Counted from the stretch's first letter, positions 20,529 through 33,123 are shown. The stretch is 64,000 nucleotides of DNA from Scilla litardierei (GCA_030789695.1 CM061142.1:571445281-571509280); one strand, 5' to 3'. Notes: generated by a model from the letters alone, not told the origin. Translations and numbers: made by a program.

Positions 20529-22342
20529 TGATCACTCCTTATTTTACACCTTTTTTCCGCATATTTGCATGCCATCTAGATCGCCCAAATCATGTTTTTC
20601 ACGATATATCGACGATATTGCGATGCTTTTCACGATTTGTTGTTTTTGTCGCATTTCAGGTGATTTGGCGCGATATGGAGTGATCTCGAGATGCGCTTAC
20701 TCTAGACGGTCACCGACGACCTCCCCGAGGGGTACTTTGCTGATGGAGAGGAGCGGAAGAAGAATGGACGTCGCAGGAGCGACGAGGAGGCCAAAATAAG
20801 CAGATTGGGCATTTTTTGTGTCCCACTCGGCCGAGTGGAGGAGCCACTCGGCCGACCAGCGAGACACTGCTCGGCCGACCAGTTCAGACACGAGTTACCT
20901 GTGCACTCGGCCGAGCACAGAAGACCCACTCGGCCGAGTGACGATACCACGTCCGCCCGAGTGGCGCCCAGACGAAGCCCTTCCAAAACATCGAAGTTTC
21001 TGTTTTTCGGCTGCCTGAACTTCAGAAGACCCACTCGGCCGAGTGGAGAATCCCGTCCGCCCGAGTGCAGTGAAGTCATCGGCCGAGTGACGACAACTCA
21101 CTCGGCCGAGCCGCCCCCGAACTGAAGACCCCTGAAAGCCCCGACTTACTGGAAAATTGCAGGGTTTTCACTCGGCCGAGCGACTTTTGTCACTCGGCCG
21201 AGTGCGATGCGCTGCCTGTAGCGAAAACTGCGGAAAACAGGCTGTGTAGGGGTATTTTGGTCACGATTTTTGGACGATTTTTGGGGCTATTTAAGCCCTG
21301 TTTTTACCCTAGTTTTGGGAGCTCTCTCTTAGATTTTTTGCAGCTTTTTAGATTAGTTTTTAGCTTTATTCTTGTGATTGGAGAAGGAGCAAAACTTGGA
21401 TTTTTGTTGGATTAATTGAAGAACTACATTGGTTTGCATCTCTTTTCCCTAAAAATTCTATTTTTATTGTTTATATCATTGTTGTGATGAATTCTATTGC
21501 TTATCTCAACGATTATTTTTGTGATCTTGTTATGATTTGTGAGTAGTCTCCACGTCTTGGGGCGTGAGGATGAACCCTACAAGCCCACTTTCATATTTGT
21601 GATGAATTGGTAGAATTTGAGCTAGAATTGCTATTAGAGATTAGATTGGGATCGATTTACTACGGATGGCTAGGTATTCATATCAATTGGGATTTGCAAG
21701 AGATTGGATCCCAATTTGATAAGAAGCCCTAGAAATCCGAATTGGGTTGGAGTCGGATTTTCGAAATATCGGTTTGCAAGAGATTGGACCGATACTAGGA
21801 TTCCCGGTTGCAATTCCATACCGATACCCGTTTGCAAGAGATTGGACGGGTAGGAACTATCCTAATCTAGATCGTGGACCGAGTTTGCAAGAGATTGGGC
21901 TCGGTGCGCGATTGGACGATGATGTTGATCCTAATGCTAGCTTCCCTAGGGTAGGGTTTGCAAGAGATTGGACCCGACCCTAGGATAGCTATAGACCGGC
22001 AACAGCGCGAGAGCGTGAGCTTGGTTCTACATTCAGTTGCAACTAGTTCATCCGAATTCACATTCTAGCAATTTTGATACCGATGAACCACATTTATGAA
22101 GTATGGTGTGTAGCGGGGATTCCCCATTCCCTAGACGTTCTTTATTTGATTTGATATTTCACACATTTGTCTGACGATTGTGACAGGATCGCCAAAGGCA
22201 AATTTCTCTTCTTAAAATAGCCAGGTTGATCGAAGCAAGCACAGTCATTCGTCCTCCCTGTGTTCGATATCCCGCTCGCTGCTACACCGTGCACTTGCGG
22301 TAAAACTACAACCGTTCTTTTGGGTCACGTCCCGGAGCGACC
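20529..22342 (+). mobile_element. 3' LTR of E1
   Basis: Starts TGATCACTCC after the polypurine tract and ends GGAGCGACCA at 22342, where the family end would be GATCA, so either one T-to-C change or a 3-bp truncation occurred. Palindromes lie at 20824-21204, TATTTAAG at 21288-21295 (84 bp after the last palindrome), and hairpins at 21682-21984. About 1814 bp. The sequence beyond is the tandem array. Confidence 0.9.
21682..21984 (+). repeat. Constant-loop hairpin array in the E1 LTR
   Basis: Five hairpins share the loop TTGCAAGAGATTGG. Stems: 21682-21692 ATCAATTGGGA with 21709-21720 (one bulge); 21767-21773 TATCGGT with 21788-21794; 21825-21831 TACCCGT with 21846-21852; 21878-21883 ACCGAG with 21900-21905; 21945-21956 CCTAGGGTAGGG with 21973-21984 (one mismatch). 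Spacing is 50-85 bp. All lie 390-700 bp downstream of TATTTAAG, in the predicted RNA leader. Confidence 0.88.
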
Positions 22343-24527
22343 ATGCCCCTCTCCGGTTTGGGTGGCGAGGATTGGTCCTGCCCCGGAGTCTTTGAGAGGG
22401 CGTGTATTGGGCCGTCGCCGTCCCGCAGCCTCTATAGTCGGACGGGTATTGGGCCGTCGACTACCCCGCATATGGCGCTCCGGTTTGGGTGGCCAAGCTC
22501 AGTGAACTTGCCCCGGAGGTCTTCTTGGGGGGGAAGCGAGTACGTAGCTCGGCCCGTGCCCCTCTCCGGTTTGGGTGGCGAGGATTGGTCCTGCCCCGGA
22601 GTCTTTGAGAGGGCGGGTATTGGGCCGTCGCCGCCCCACAGCCTCTATAGTCGGACGGGTATTGGGCCGTCGCCTACCCCGCATATGGCGCTCCGGTTTG
22701 GGTGGCCAAGCTCAGTGAACTTGCCCCGGAGGTCTTCTTTTGGGGTGGGAGCGAGTACGCAGCTCGGCCCGTGCCCCTCTCCGGTTTGGGTGGCGAGGAT
22801 TGGTCCTGCCCCGGAGTCTTTGAGAGGGCGTGTATTGGGCCGTCGCCGCCCCGCAGCCTCTATAGTCGGACGGGTATTGGGCCGTCGCCTACCCCGCATA
22901 TGGCGCTCCGGTTTGGGTGGCCAAGCTCAGTGAACTTGCCCCGGAGGTCTTCTTGGGGGGAGCGAGTACGCAGCTCGGCCCGTGCCCCTCTCCGGTTTGG
23001 GTGGCGAGGATTGGTCCTGCCCCGGAGTCTTTGAGAGGGCGGGTATTGGGCCGTCGCCTCCCCGCAGCCTCTATAGTCGGACGGGTATTGGGCCGTCGCC
23101 TACCCCGCATATGGCGCTCCGGTTTGGGTGGCCAAGCTCAGTGAACTTGCCCCGGAGGTCTTCTTGGGGGGGAGCGAGTACGCAGCTCGGCCCGTGCCCC
23201 TCTCCGGTTTTGGTGGCGAGGATTGGTCCTCCCCCGGAGTCTTTGAGAGGGCGGGCATTGGGCCGTCGCCGCCCCGCAGCCTCTATAGTCGGACGGGTAT
23301 TGGGCCGTCGCCTACCCCGCATATGGCGCTCCGGTTTGGGTGGCCAAGCTCAGTGAACTTGCCCCGGAGGTCTTCTTGGGGGGGAGCGAGTACGCAGCTC
23401 GGCCCGTGCCCCTCTCCGGTTTGGGTGGCGAGGATTGGTCCTGCCCTGGAGTCTTTGAGAGGGCGGGTATTGGGCCGTCGCCTCCCCGCAGCCTCTATAC
23501 TCGGACGGGTATTGGGCCGTCGCCTACCCCGCATATGGCGCTCCGGTTTGGGTGGCCAAGCTCAGTGAACTTGCCCGGAGGTCTTCTTGGGGGGAGCGAG
23601 TGCGCAGCTCGGCCCATGCCCCTCTCCGGTTTGGGTGGCGAGGATTGGTCCTGCCCCGGAGTCTTTGAGAGGGCGGGTATTGGGCCGTCGCCTCCCCGCA
23701 GCCTCTATACTCGGACGGGTATTGGGCCGTCGCCTACCCCGCATATGGCGCTCCGGTTTGGGTGGCCAAGCTCAGTGAACTTGCCCCGGAGGTCTTCTTT
23801 GGGGGGGAGCGAGTACGCAGCTCGGCCCGTGCCCCTCTCCGGTTTGGGTGGCAAGGATTGGTCCTGCCCCGGAGTCTTTGAGAGGGCGGGTATTGGGCCG
23901 TCGCCGCCCCGCAGCCTCTATAGTCGGACGTGTATTGGGCCGTCGCCTACCCCGCATATGGCGCTCCGGTTTGGGTGGCCAAGCTCAGTGAACTTGCCCC
24001 AGAGGTCTTCTTTTGGGGGGGAGCGAGTACGCAGCTCGGCCCGTGCCCCTCTCCGGTTTGGGTGGCGAGGATTGGTCCTGCCCCGGAGTCTTTGAGAGGG
24101 CGTGTATTGGGCCGTCGCCGCCCCGCAGCCTCTATAGTCGGACGGGTATTGGGCCGTCGCCTACCCCGCATATGGCGCTCCGGTTTGGGTGGCCAAGCTC
24201 AGTGAACTTGTCCCGGAGGTCTTCTTTTGGGGGGAGCGAGTACGCAGCTCGGCCCGTGCCCCTCTCCGGTTTGGGTGGCGAGGATTGGTCCTGCCCCGGA
24301 GTCTTTGAGAGGGCGGGTATTGGGCCGTCGCCGCCCCGCAGCCTCTATAGTCGGATGGGTATTGGGCCGTCGCCTACCCCGCATATGGCGCTCCGGTTTG
24401 GGTGGCCAAGCTCAGTGAACTTGCCCCGGAGGTCTTCTTTTGGGGGGGAGCGAGTACGCAGCTCGGCCCGTGCCCCTCTCCGGTTTGGGTGGCGAGTATT
24501 GGTCCTGCCCCGGAGTCTTTGAGAGGG
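22343..24527. repeat. Tandem array, ~213-bp unit, 10 full copies plus a partial
   Basis: Copies of TGCCCCTCTCCGGTTTGGGT start at 22343, 22557, 22772, 22983, 23195, 23407, 23617 (variant CCCATGCCCC), 23830, 24044, 24257 and 24471. Spacings of 210-215 bp vary mainly with a G-run (4-8 G). Copies are very similar. Each unit is itself two related halves: GGGTATTGGGCCGTCGCC and CTCCGGTTTGGGTGGC each occur twice per unit. The array ends abruptly at GAGAGGG/TTGAACTG. Pro/Arg/Gly-rich ORFs in all frames arise from the repeat. It probably belongs to E3, since Tat-type elements often carry tandem repeats, but it could be an independent satellite. Confidence 0.9.
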
Positions 24528-24770
24528 TTGAACTGAAATTTTCATGCAGAAGAAGCGAAATTCGAAGATAAGAAATGGAACAAGATATTTCATTCATGAC
24601 CGAAGTAGGTTCAGTTTCGGTGCCCGTCCCCAGAAGGGGGTCGGACGCCGGGGTGATTTGTAGGGAGAGCGGTTCCTGACCCACGAGATCTTTGCCGTGG
24701 TCAGGGTTCCGCGAGATCGGCATGGAGTCTAACATGGGTGTGACCCTTCGTTCCCACAGACGGCGTCAAT
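24528..24770 (-). mobile_element. E3: Tat-like element, gag start and primer site
   Basis: Reading on the minus strand from the LTR: ATTGACGCCGTCTGTGGGAA directly after the LTR end, close to the TTGGCGCCGTCTGTGGGAA site of many Tat-clade elements, then a leader and an ATG at 24735 (MLDSMPISRNPDHGKD). The gag-like frame runs into the tandem array after about 70 codons. The remainder of gag and pol are not in the window, so this is a truncated or non-autonomous element cut by the array and E1. Gag identity is inferred from position. Confidence 0.55.
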
Positions 24771-25872
24771 TGTTACGAGGTGGAACTCGCGTACAATGAA
24801 TTTGTATTATGGGGAACCAAGGGCACGATGGTTATATGGAGAAGAAGGTTTAGGTAGGCTGTTTTACAAGTGAGTAGTGGGGTGAAGAAGTTGGATCCGC
24901 TGCCGGTGGCGCACACGGGGTCGAATCTCGCCGGATGCAGCTGAGGAGGGTTGGACGGCAGGGAGCTGACGCTGACTTTGGTCAAGGGGCGAGCTCTCCT
25001 GCAGCACGAACAACTCGTCAGAAGGGCAGGGTTGGGGTTCAACCCTTAGCCCCTCCGATGCCTAAGTCAGTAATAGGGCTTAAAATGGGGGGCTAGACAC
25101 GCCGGCCGGACTAACGGTGTGTCGGCCGCACGTGGCGAGCTATGGGTGGGAGAACAAAGATATGGAAGACCTTTGCTCTCGTATGTGAATAATAGAATGA
25201 GAGAGAATTCTCCAACCTCTTCTCCGTAAGAGGAGAGTGGGTATTTATACCTGACGGGTGATGACTAGGCGTGCTGAGCTGGCTCGGGTGTCAGCGGAAG
25301 CTTCGGATAAGGACATCGGGAACAGGAGTTCCTGACCTGCTTTTGTCAGGCGGCGCAACGGCCAAGGGGTGCTTTTGTCGGGATGTCAGGGCCGAAAGCA
25401 CTAACTGTCAGATGGGTCAGCCGTCAGGGGGTGCTTTGTCAGGCGGTCGGGTGACGTGTGTGTCAATCGCGCCCTTATCCTAGGTCGTTTGTCGTTGGTG
25501 ACGAACTAAAGGTCGGGCCATGTTATCCCTGGCGTCGGGGCGCATGAGAATCAGGTGGGTCGTCCGGGTCGGGAGTTGTCCGGCCCGGCCACGCCTCCCG
25601 TTCGGTCGCGGACTAGGGTTCGCAGGCACAGATAGATACCCGCGCCTAAGTCAGCTGGCCTATCGGTGCCGTCCGGGCGCACCTCAGCACCCCTGGCCTA
25701 GGCGTACAGCCGCAGTTGTTCGACCCGTTCGGGGTGGTGCGCTCAGGGAGCGCCCGTCCCCATGTGGATTCGGATTTCCGGGGTGGCGGCCTTTTTGTGA
25801 AAAGGTGAGTTAATGGGGTACGTTAGCGGATCCGGGCGGTAGTCGGACTCCTACGATCTTTAGGTCGTAACA
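24771..25872 (-). mobile_element. LTR of E3 (Tat-like)
   Basis: Ends TGTTACGA (24771) and TCGTAACA (25872), an 8-bp inverted repeat, 1102 bp. On the minus strand a TATA box GTATAAATACC lies near 25246-25236. The primer-like site adjoins the 24771 side, so this is the 5' LTR of a minus-strand element. No second LTR is present. The small plus-strand ORFs at 25271-25813 are not gene-like. Confidence 0.75.
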
Positions 25873-27216
25873 AGTCACATACATCGATCTTTATCCATGA
25901 AGTCTGTTGTTGCATTACCTTATTTAGGAACGAATGAGACCTGAGTTCATTTAGAACACCGAGCCACTGCATAATTTTTGTTAATAGCAGATTAGCATAA
26001 TTACTCGGCAGCTTCAAGCCATTCAGCCAATGGATTGCCCCCATTGCAGCCTTTTCGAATTACAGCCTTCTTAGTTGACATTTATGTGTTACTTTCTTAC
26101 ATATTGTTAGTGCTTAATAAGACCCGACTGGTCATATTCAAGGTATTGACATCTTTGTAGCCGTGATAATTTATTACCTAAAATGTATCGAGACAAATAT
26201 TTTTGTCATGCATTGATATTTTAGCTGAAAATTTTAATCTCATGCAATTTAAAGCGGAGCATTACTTTAATATGAAACTCTGTATTGTTGGATCTATATT
26301 TAATTGGAACACATCGTACGTCCTTATGTTACTTTAATACAAAACATGGTAACATGACCTAGTTCAGTTGGAGCATTGTACTACCTAAATTGTTTTACGT
26401 CGTATGCTTGGATGCAAATTAGTACCAATGAAGAATCCATGTTTGTTTCTGACATTTTACTTTATAATGAGTTGAAACATTACTTAAACTTTTTTAAGTT
26501 GTGTGCATCTACGATGTTCACTGATTCAGAGTTGGAATTGGTGGTGGTGACGACGATGACGACGACAAGGAAGGTGCTAATTCTTATTAGAGTGTTCAGT
26601 TACTGGACCTCTTGTGTCATGGATTCACGATTAGTGAATTTTCTACTACTATGAAAAAGGCACCTTTGTTTCACGATATAGCTGCCATAATATAAGCGAT
26701 GAATTTAATTATCAGCATGAAATTTGTATATAAATAAATTGGACTCCATGATTTCATACTGATTATTTTCCCCACATGAATCTTGGTGCCTAAACATTTA
26801 ATTTATCAATTGATGTTGTGATTGTTTAATGCTTTCTTTTGCTCACAGGGGCAGGAGTTTTGCACGGCTGCTGAAATATTTTTTTGATCTCCACGCATCG
26901 TGTACTGAAACACAAAACAGTGAATCCTATCTAAATTTTGACCATTGTTTTTTTTCAAAATTATGATACCTAGTAGCTTACATGCACCATAAAAAATGCT
27001 AGCTAACTAAAATACTACTGATTGGCGCATTTTAATGAGCAATTGAAATGGAGAAACTCTTTCCTTGCTCTTTCTTTTACATTGATGAAATTTCCATCTG
27101 ATTGCACTCTGCCGCCCGTTTCATTTCACAATGTCTTCTTTTAAGTTCTACAAAGATTTCTATCCATTTGTATATGCAGTTTTTATGGTCTGATTCTAGT
27201 ATGTGCTTGAATACAG
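25873..27216. other. AT-rich host DNA, probably SHMT intron
   Basis: No transposon signature and no convincing ORF. It ends with a splice acceptor (ATACAG at 27211-27216) before SHMT exon sequence, so at least its right part is intronic. A stretch at about 26541-26570 (GTGGTGACGACGATGACG...) weakly resembles the VVTTTTHK end of the preceding SHMT exon but is too degraded to call. Earlier SHMT exons may lie beyond the nested elements to the left. Confidence 0.4.
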
Positions 27217-28682
27217 TCCTTGCGTGGACCTCGAGGTGGCATGATCTTTTACAGGAAGGATCCGGTTCTTGGCATTGATTTAGAGACTGCCATAAATAAT
27301 GCTGTTTTCCCTGGTTTGCAGGTGCGTACTTTCTATAGCCTCCAAAAATCTCTTATGCAGTTTTTGTGTTCTCATTTGTTATTGTTGATAATATTAAGGA
27401 TATTCAAATCGGAATCATAATTTTTTATGTAGGGCGGTCCTCATAATCATACAATTGGTGCACTCGCAGTGTGTTTACATCATGCCCAGTCACCTGAATT
27501 CAAGACTTATCAGAGACAGGTATGATATCTTTTCCCACTCTCTGGACCATATACTCATTTCTTGTAGCTGAGGACTCACTATGACGGACAATCCTGCAGG
27601 TTTTGTCTAATTGCAAGGCTCTGGCATCCAGATTGGTGGAACTAAGTTACAAGTTGGTTTCTGGTGGAAGTGAGAATCACCTGGTTTTAGTGGACCTGAG
27701 ACCACTGGTATGCCCCTCTATTTTCATTTCTATGGTTGGTTGTCAATCTAATATGCTTTAGAAGCAAAGCATACATTTTTTTAATTATCGCTAATGCCGG
27801 TATTTATTCATGATAATGTGACTAAAGTATTTTTCGTAATAAATATTAACATTGTAATTTTCATTCTCATGCTTGGTAGTCATTTTATATCATTAGAAGT
27901 AAGCATGAGTGCATGACTGCTATTTGGATATCATAATGCCGATACCGACTTAACAATGATGCACCTAAGGTATCATTCATATGTAAAAATACTTAAGGAT
28001 TCATGCATTTGAATAATTCTATGTTGGCAATGTCCATTGGCTTCTCAATTTGATTTAAGCTTAAATCCTCCAACCCCTTGTTTCTCCTTCTACAAAGCTC
28101 TCACTCTTCCCTTAGCCCCCTTTGGTTTAGGTTATTCCTCTCACTCTCTCTTGGATGAGCAAAACACTCAAACATAAGAGCTATGTATGTGGTCCTCTAA
28201 GGTTTACAACATTCCCTAAAGTAATATACAAGTACACTAAAGACTCATATATACAACTACAGTTTTGGAGCAAAACTCTAACATCTAGCGACCAGGGGAT
28301 AGTGCATACTTCACATTTGAAACAATTAGGAACACAGATGCGTATGGAACCTCTCGAAAAGGAAACTTTCCCAAAATTTAGGTGACATGTATGCAGCTTT
28401 ATCATGTAATTAAAGTTTGAGAAAACTTCATTCTGAAGCATATACCAATTATCATCTCCGTTTCAAGGTCTCATCATTGTTGCTAGCATTGACAAAATAC
28501 TAGAAGCATTGTATATCAAATAGATGCTAGCATGGGCTCATGTCTTAAACTAACATGTTCTTCCCATGCCCACTCATTTGTTACTTCCTGATCATTTATG
28601 AAATTACTGTCCTTTTTTTTCTCTTGATGGATGATACTAATAACAAATATGAAAAATTGTCATATTGTGCAGGTATGGTATT

Positions 28683-28811
28683 TGTTAGGAATAAACTCTC
28701 TTGTATTATTCCAAGGGCAATAGCCCGATATATATAGAGTACATGGAATGGTAAATAAGCACAAAAGACCATATACAAAGAGACATATACGTCTAACACC
28801 CCCCCTCAAAC
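28683..28811 (-). mobile_element. 3' LTR and polypurine tract of E4
   Basis: LTR 28683-28798. Next to it on the minus strand is GAGTTTGAGGGGGGG (about 28799-28813), a typical copia polypurine tract. The gag-pol stop lies within this boundary. Confidence 0.9.
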
Positions 28812-31800
28812 TCATGGTGGATCAACAACACTGAGTTTGGAAAGATAGAAACTGTGCTGTGCTCTGGTCTGGGCCTTTGTGAAGAAATCCGCGAGCTGAT
28901 ACTGAGAAGGCACATACTGTAGAGCAATAACCTCATCACGTACCTGTGAACGCGTAAAAGAGGCGTCCACACCAATGTGCTTGGTGAGCTCATGCTTCAC
29001 CGGGTCACGAGCAATACTGATGGCACCTGTACTGTCAGACAACAAAGGAGTAGGTGTGGAAATAGACACGCCAAAATCCTCAAGTAACCAACGTAGCCAA
29101 ATAATCTCTGCTGTCAACAAGGCCATAGCGCGCAACTCAGCCTCTGCACTCGATCGAGAAACCGCCTGCTGCTTCTTGGTCTTCCAAGTGATGAGAGAGC
29201 CACCCAGGAAGACGCAATAGGCAGATAGAGACCGACGATCAGAAGGATCACTGGCCCAAGTCGCATCAGAGTAAGCATGGAGCTGTAAACGGCCAGAGCG
29301 TGGAAAGAATAATCGACGGTGGCTGGTCCCGCGCAGGTAACACAGGACACGAAGAAGGTGGCTGTAGTGAAGCTGAGTAGGGGCAGAAACAAACTGGCTC
29401 AGGATGTGCACGGAATATGAAATATCCGGCCGAGTGATCCCAAGATAGACCAGACTGCCAACAAGATGGCGATAACGAGTGGGGTCCGGAAGAGGCTCAC
29501 CGTCAGTAGAGCAAAGATGTGCATTCAGCTCCATCGGTGTATCAGCGGTACGCTGATCAACAAGAGAAGCCCGATCAAGAAGATCCTGAATATACTTCTC
29601 CTGAGAGAGATAGTAGCCATCAGGTGTGGAGGAAAACTCAATCCCCAGAAAGTAACGAAGAGGGCCAAGATCAGTCATAAGAAACTGCTCGCTCAGCCGT
29701 GCTTTCACAAAAGCAATAAACTGGGGATCATCTCCAGTGATAATCATATCATCAACATACAAAAGGAGAAGCGTCCGACCACGAGATGAAGTATGAACAA
29801 AGAGAGCAGGATCATGAGCACTCGCAATAAAACCAGCAGCAGTGACGACAGAAGAGAAACGCTGAAACCAAGCACGGGGAGCCTGCCGAAGACCATATAG
29901 AGAGCGACGAAGGAGACAAACCATGCCCTCGGGGACAGAATAACCAGGTGGTGGTCGCATATAAACCTCCTCATCAAGAACTCCATTGAGAAAAGCATTC
30001 TTGACATCAAGCTGGGAAATGGTCCATGAACGAACAGCAGCAACAGCAATAAGACTGCGAACAGTAGTCATATGAGCAACAGGTGCAAATGTCTCCTCAA
30101 AGTCTATCCCATGCTCCTGCTGAAAACCGCGCGCTACAAGACGAGCCTTGTAGCGCTCCAGAGTACCATCAGATCTGGTCTTGACCTTGTAAACCCACTT
30201 GCACGTGATAGGACGAACACGGGTAGGCAGGTGTACAAGATCCCACGTACCAGTACGCTCAAGCGCAGCAATCTCCTCTGCCATAGCATGCTGCCACTCC
30301 TGGTGAGCAGCGGCATCTCTATAAGAGGTCGGCTCGGCAAGAATAGCACCCAGAGAAGTAAAACGACCAGGAGGGCGTAGTGACTCACGATCACGAAGGT
30401 GGTAGCGAGGAGGGTCACTGGAGGAAGAGGGCAACTCAGTAGGGTCACTGGTGATGGAGGGCATCTCATGAGAAGGTACTGCAGGAGGATCCTCGACTCG
30501 CTGACGACGAGTGTAGTGAAGAGGAAAAGGAGAAACATGTCCTGGGGTAGGTGCAGAAGTGACCGGAGGCACTGGTGGTGGAGGCGAGGGCACAGGTGAT
30601 GGAGGTATGGGTGGTGGAATGGTGGATAGTGGATTATCAGGAAAAGTGAGAAACAAAAGAGGCTCAACAATAGAAGTCGTGCTGGAAGATGAAGAAGGAC
30701 GAGGGAAGAAGGGACGAGACTCATCAAAAGTCACATCACGAGAAATCCGCATCCGTCGAGCTACAGGATCCCAACACCGATATCCCTTGTGCACAGCACT
30801 ATATCCAAGAAAAACACACTCAGCAGATTGGGCTGTCAACTTGGTGCGCTCACGAGGGGCCATCAAGACATAGCAGACACAACCAAAAAGACGAAGCTCA
30901 GGATAGGACGGCAGATCCGGAGGTGGTGTAGGAAGGCGCTCAAGTGGAACCGCACCCTGAAGAGGAGAAGATGGCTGCATGTTGCTGAGATATGTAGCAG
31001 TAGATACAGCCTCAACCCAAAACTGAGGGGGAACAGAGGAAGCAATCATAAGGGCACGAGCAGTCTCAAGTAAATGACGATGCTTGCGCTCAGCAACACC
31101 ATTCTGGGCATGAGCACCAGGACAGGAAAACTGGGAGAGAGTGCCCTGGGTATCAAGAAAGGCACGAATGTGCCGAGATAAGTATTCTCCAGCAGAGTCA
31201 GCACGAAGAACCCGAATGGGAGTGCTATACTGTGTACGGATCATGGTAGCAAAAGATTTATAGATAGACAAAACCTCAGTACGAGAGGACATAAAGTATA
31301 TCCAAGTATAGCGAGAAAAATCATCTATAAATATAATATAGTAGCGATGACCCCCTTTCGAAACGAAGGGGGCCGGACCCCATACATCTGAGTGAACAAG
31401 ATCAAACGGACTCTGAGAGACAGACTCACTAGTAGGATAAGGTAGCTGTAACTGTTTGCCTAGTTTACAGCCCATACAGTCTAAAGACATATCACCAGAG
31501 ACAGACCCTAATAAACCTCTACGAACCAAAGAAGAGAGACGTGAACCACAGAGATGTCCTAAGCGATGATGCCACTGGGCAAACGAACCGGTAGACGATG
31601 CAGCAGATGCGGAGGCAATAGTCGTGATGGGAGGACTGGCAGAGGCAGCGGAAGGAAGATGAAGCCAGTCAAGCTCCCAAAGACGTGGAGAATCACGCCT
31701 GCGGGGGCCAGAACCAACTAGAGTGCCCGTGCGACGATCCTGGATAGAACAAGAGTCAGAATCAAGAATAACACGACAGCCATGATCAGTAAGTTGACCT

Positions 31801-33123
31801 GCCGACATAAGCTGCATGGTGAGTTTTGGAACGAGGGACACAGCAGGGACATGAAAAGTGGGACTAGAAAGTGTGCCTCGCCCTGTAACTGAAAGTGGGG
31901 TGCCATCTGCAGTGAGAACTGTGACAGAGCGAGAGGGAGTACTAATGGAATGTAAAGTAGTGGGGTCAGGAGTCATATGGAATGAAGCACCAGAGTCAAG
32001 GATCCAAGGAGAGGTACCTGAGGTGGTGGAAGATGGTGTCGCAGTACCTGGAGGCTGACTGGCAGAGGAAGCAGAGCCTGATGCCCCAGAAGCAGACATC
32101 CGACGAAATAACGTGAGAAGCTCCTGCTCAGTATCAGAAGGGGCAGTCCTCTTCTGAGATGTGAAACCCCCAGTGTCAGTCTCCTTCTTCTTGGCAGCAG
32201 CCTGATCCCTCCGCTTCTTGTGACACTGCGCCTCCACATGTTTGTCTCGGTGGCAGTAGGTGCAGCGTCTGGAGTCACCGCGCACGGGTGCTGTAGCAGA
32301 AGGCAGATCTGGTGCGATAGGAGCAGGAGAAGCAGGAGCACGGGTCACCAAAACAGAAGCAGAAGGTGCCAAAAGACCAGCAGTACGAAGACGAGTCTCC
32401 TCAGTGCGAATAGCAGCAAGAACCTCCAAGAACGTCACACGTGGGTGACGAGCAAGCAGCTGGGCACGTATCTGCTCGAACTCAGGCCGAAGTCGGGTCA
32501 AAAAATCATAGACCCGACGAAGCTGCAGGTGGGAGTGCTGATGCTGGCAACACTGGCAGATACGACAGATCGCTGGTCCCAAAGAGTCGAGCTGACGTCA
32601 GACAGAAGATATCTGTGCATAGAACTCATCGACTGTGGCATCACCCTGCTGAAGAGCCTGCTCCTGTCTGATGACAGCAAGGTAGAGGGAGTCACCGGTA
32701 GGCTCATAGTGAGAGCGAAGATGATCCCACATCAGCTGAGACGTCGCCAAACTCACAATGTCGCCAGTCAGGGACACATCAATGCTAGCGATGAGGATGT
32801 TGGCGGCACGAGCATCGTCATCACACCACCGCCGATAGAGAACATCCTGAGAGGAATAGGCAGTAACAGCAGTCGCATAGGCATCGGTTGCCGCCTTCTT
32901 GGCGGTGTCATCAGCACTGGGGGGGGAGTGGTGTCTCGCTGGGAAACACCGGTCGTGGTGGGCAAGGACGATCGCCGGTGAGAAGGTCCCAAAGGCGCTG
33001 ACCGCGCATATGAAGAAGAATGTGCGGTATCCACTCCTTATAATTAAGGCCATCAAAAATCAACGAACACCGAGGGATGGCAACATGATGATGATGAAGA
33101 GGTAAATCCGTAGGAGACGCCAT
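28812..33123 (-). pseudogene. E4 gag-pol polyprotein, two lesions
   Basis: ATG at 33123 (MASPTDLPLHHHHVA). Gag helical part, a CCHC knuckle ([14 protein letters not shown]), protease ([11 protein letters not shown]), GAG-pre-integrase/HHCC (HHRLGHL...DCMGCKLGK), integrase core (HSDVWGP, DSAGEY), RT ([29 protein letters not shown]) and RNase H ([28 protein letters not shown]). This is Ty1/copia order (integrase before RT). Lesions: the frame changes at a G8 run on plus (32919-32926), compatible with a single inserted base, and TGA at 32600-32598 where Trp would be expected. The remaining 1256 codons are open. Both lesions could also be sequence errors. The exact copia lineage is not assigned. 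Confidence 0.93.

Larger units (their letters stand above)
1..22342 (+). mobile_element. E1: Athila-type Ty3/gypsy retrotransposon, 3' portion, nested host of E2
   Basis: Outermost element of the left third. The window opens inside the spacer between pol and the env-like gene, so gag, pol and the 5' LTR lie to the left. In order it shows an internal promoter (1-129), a broken env-like gene (663-3492, ending at 18560), a 3' untranslated region, a polypurine tract and a 3' LTR (20529-22342). Two later insertions split it: a hAT MITE at 2053-2822 and the composite 3493-18446. Removing the composite and one copy of its CCCAC duplication restores collinearity with the env region of E2. The Athila assignment rests on near-identity to E2, which carries Athila-type pol. 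Which 5-bp duplication flanks E1 cannot be told because the left end is missing. Confidence 0.88.

Noticed and set aside
22343..24527. Long Pro/Arg/Gly-rich ORFs (up to 251 codons) in both strands
   Set aside because: They translate a ~213-bp tandem repeat whose length is often divisible by three; open frames occur on both strands with no start context or known domain.
22343..24527. CRISPR-like array
   Set aside because: Units are 213 bp and homogeneous throughout, with no alternating repeats and unique spacers, and the DNA is plant nuclear.
26376..26654. 92-codon ORF as a host gene
   Set aside because: No domain; lies in probable SHMT intron.
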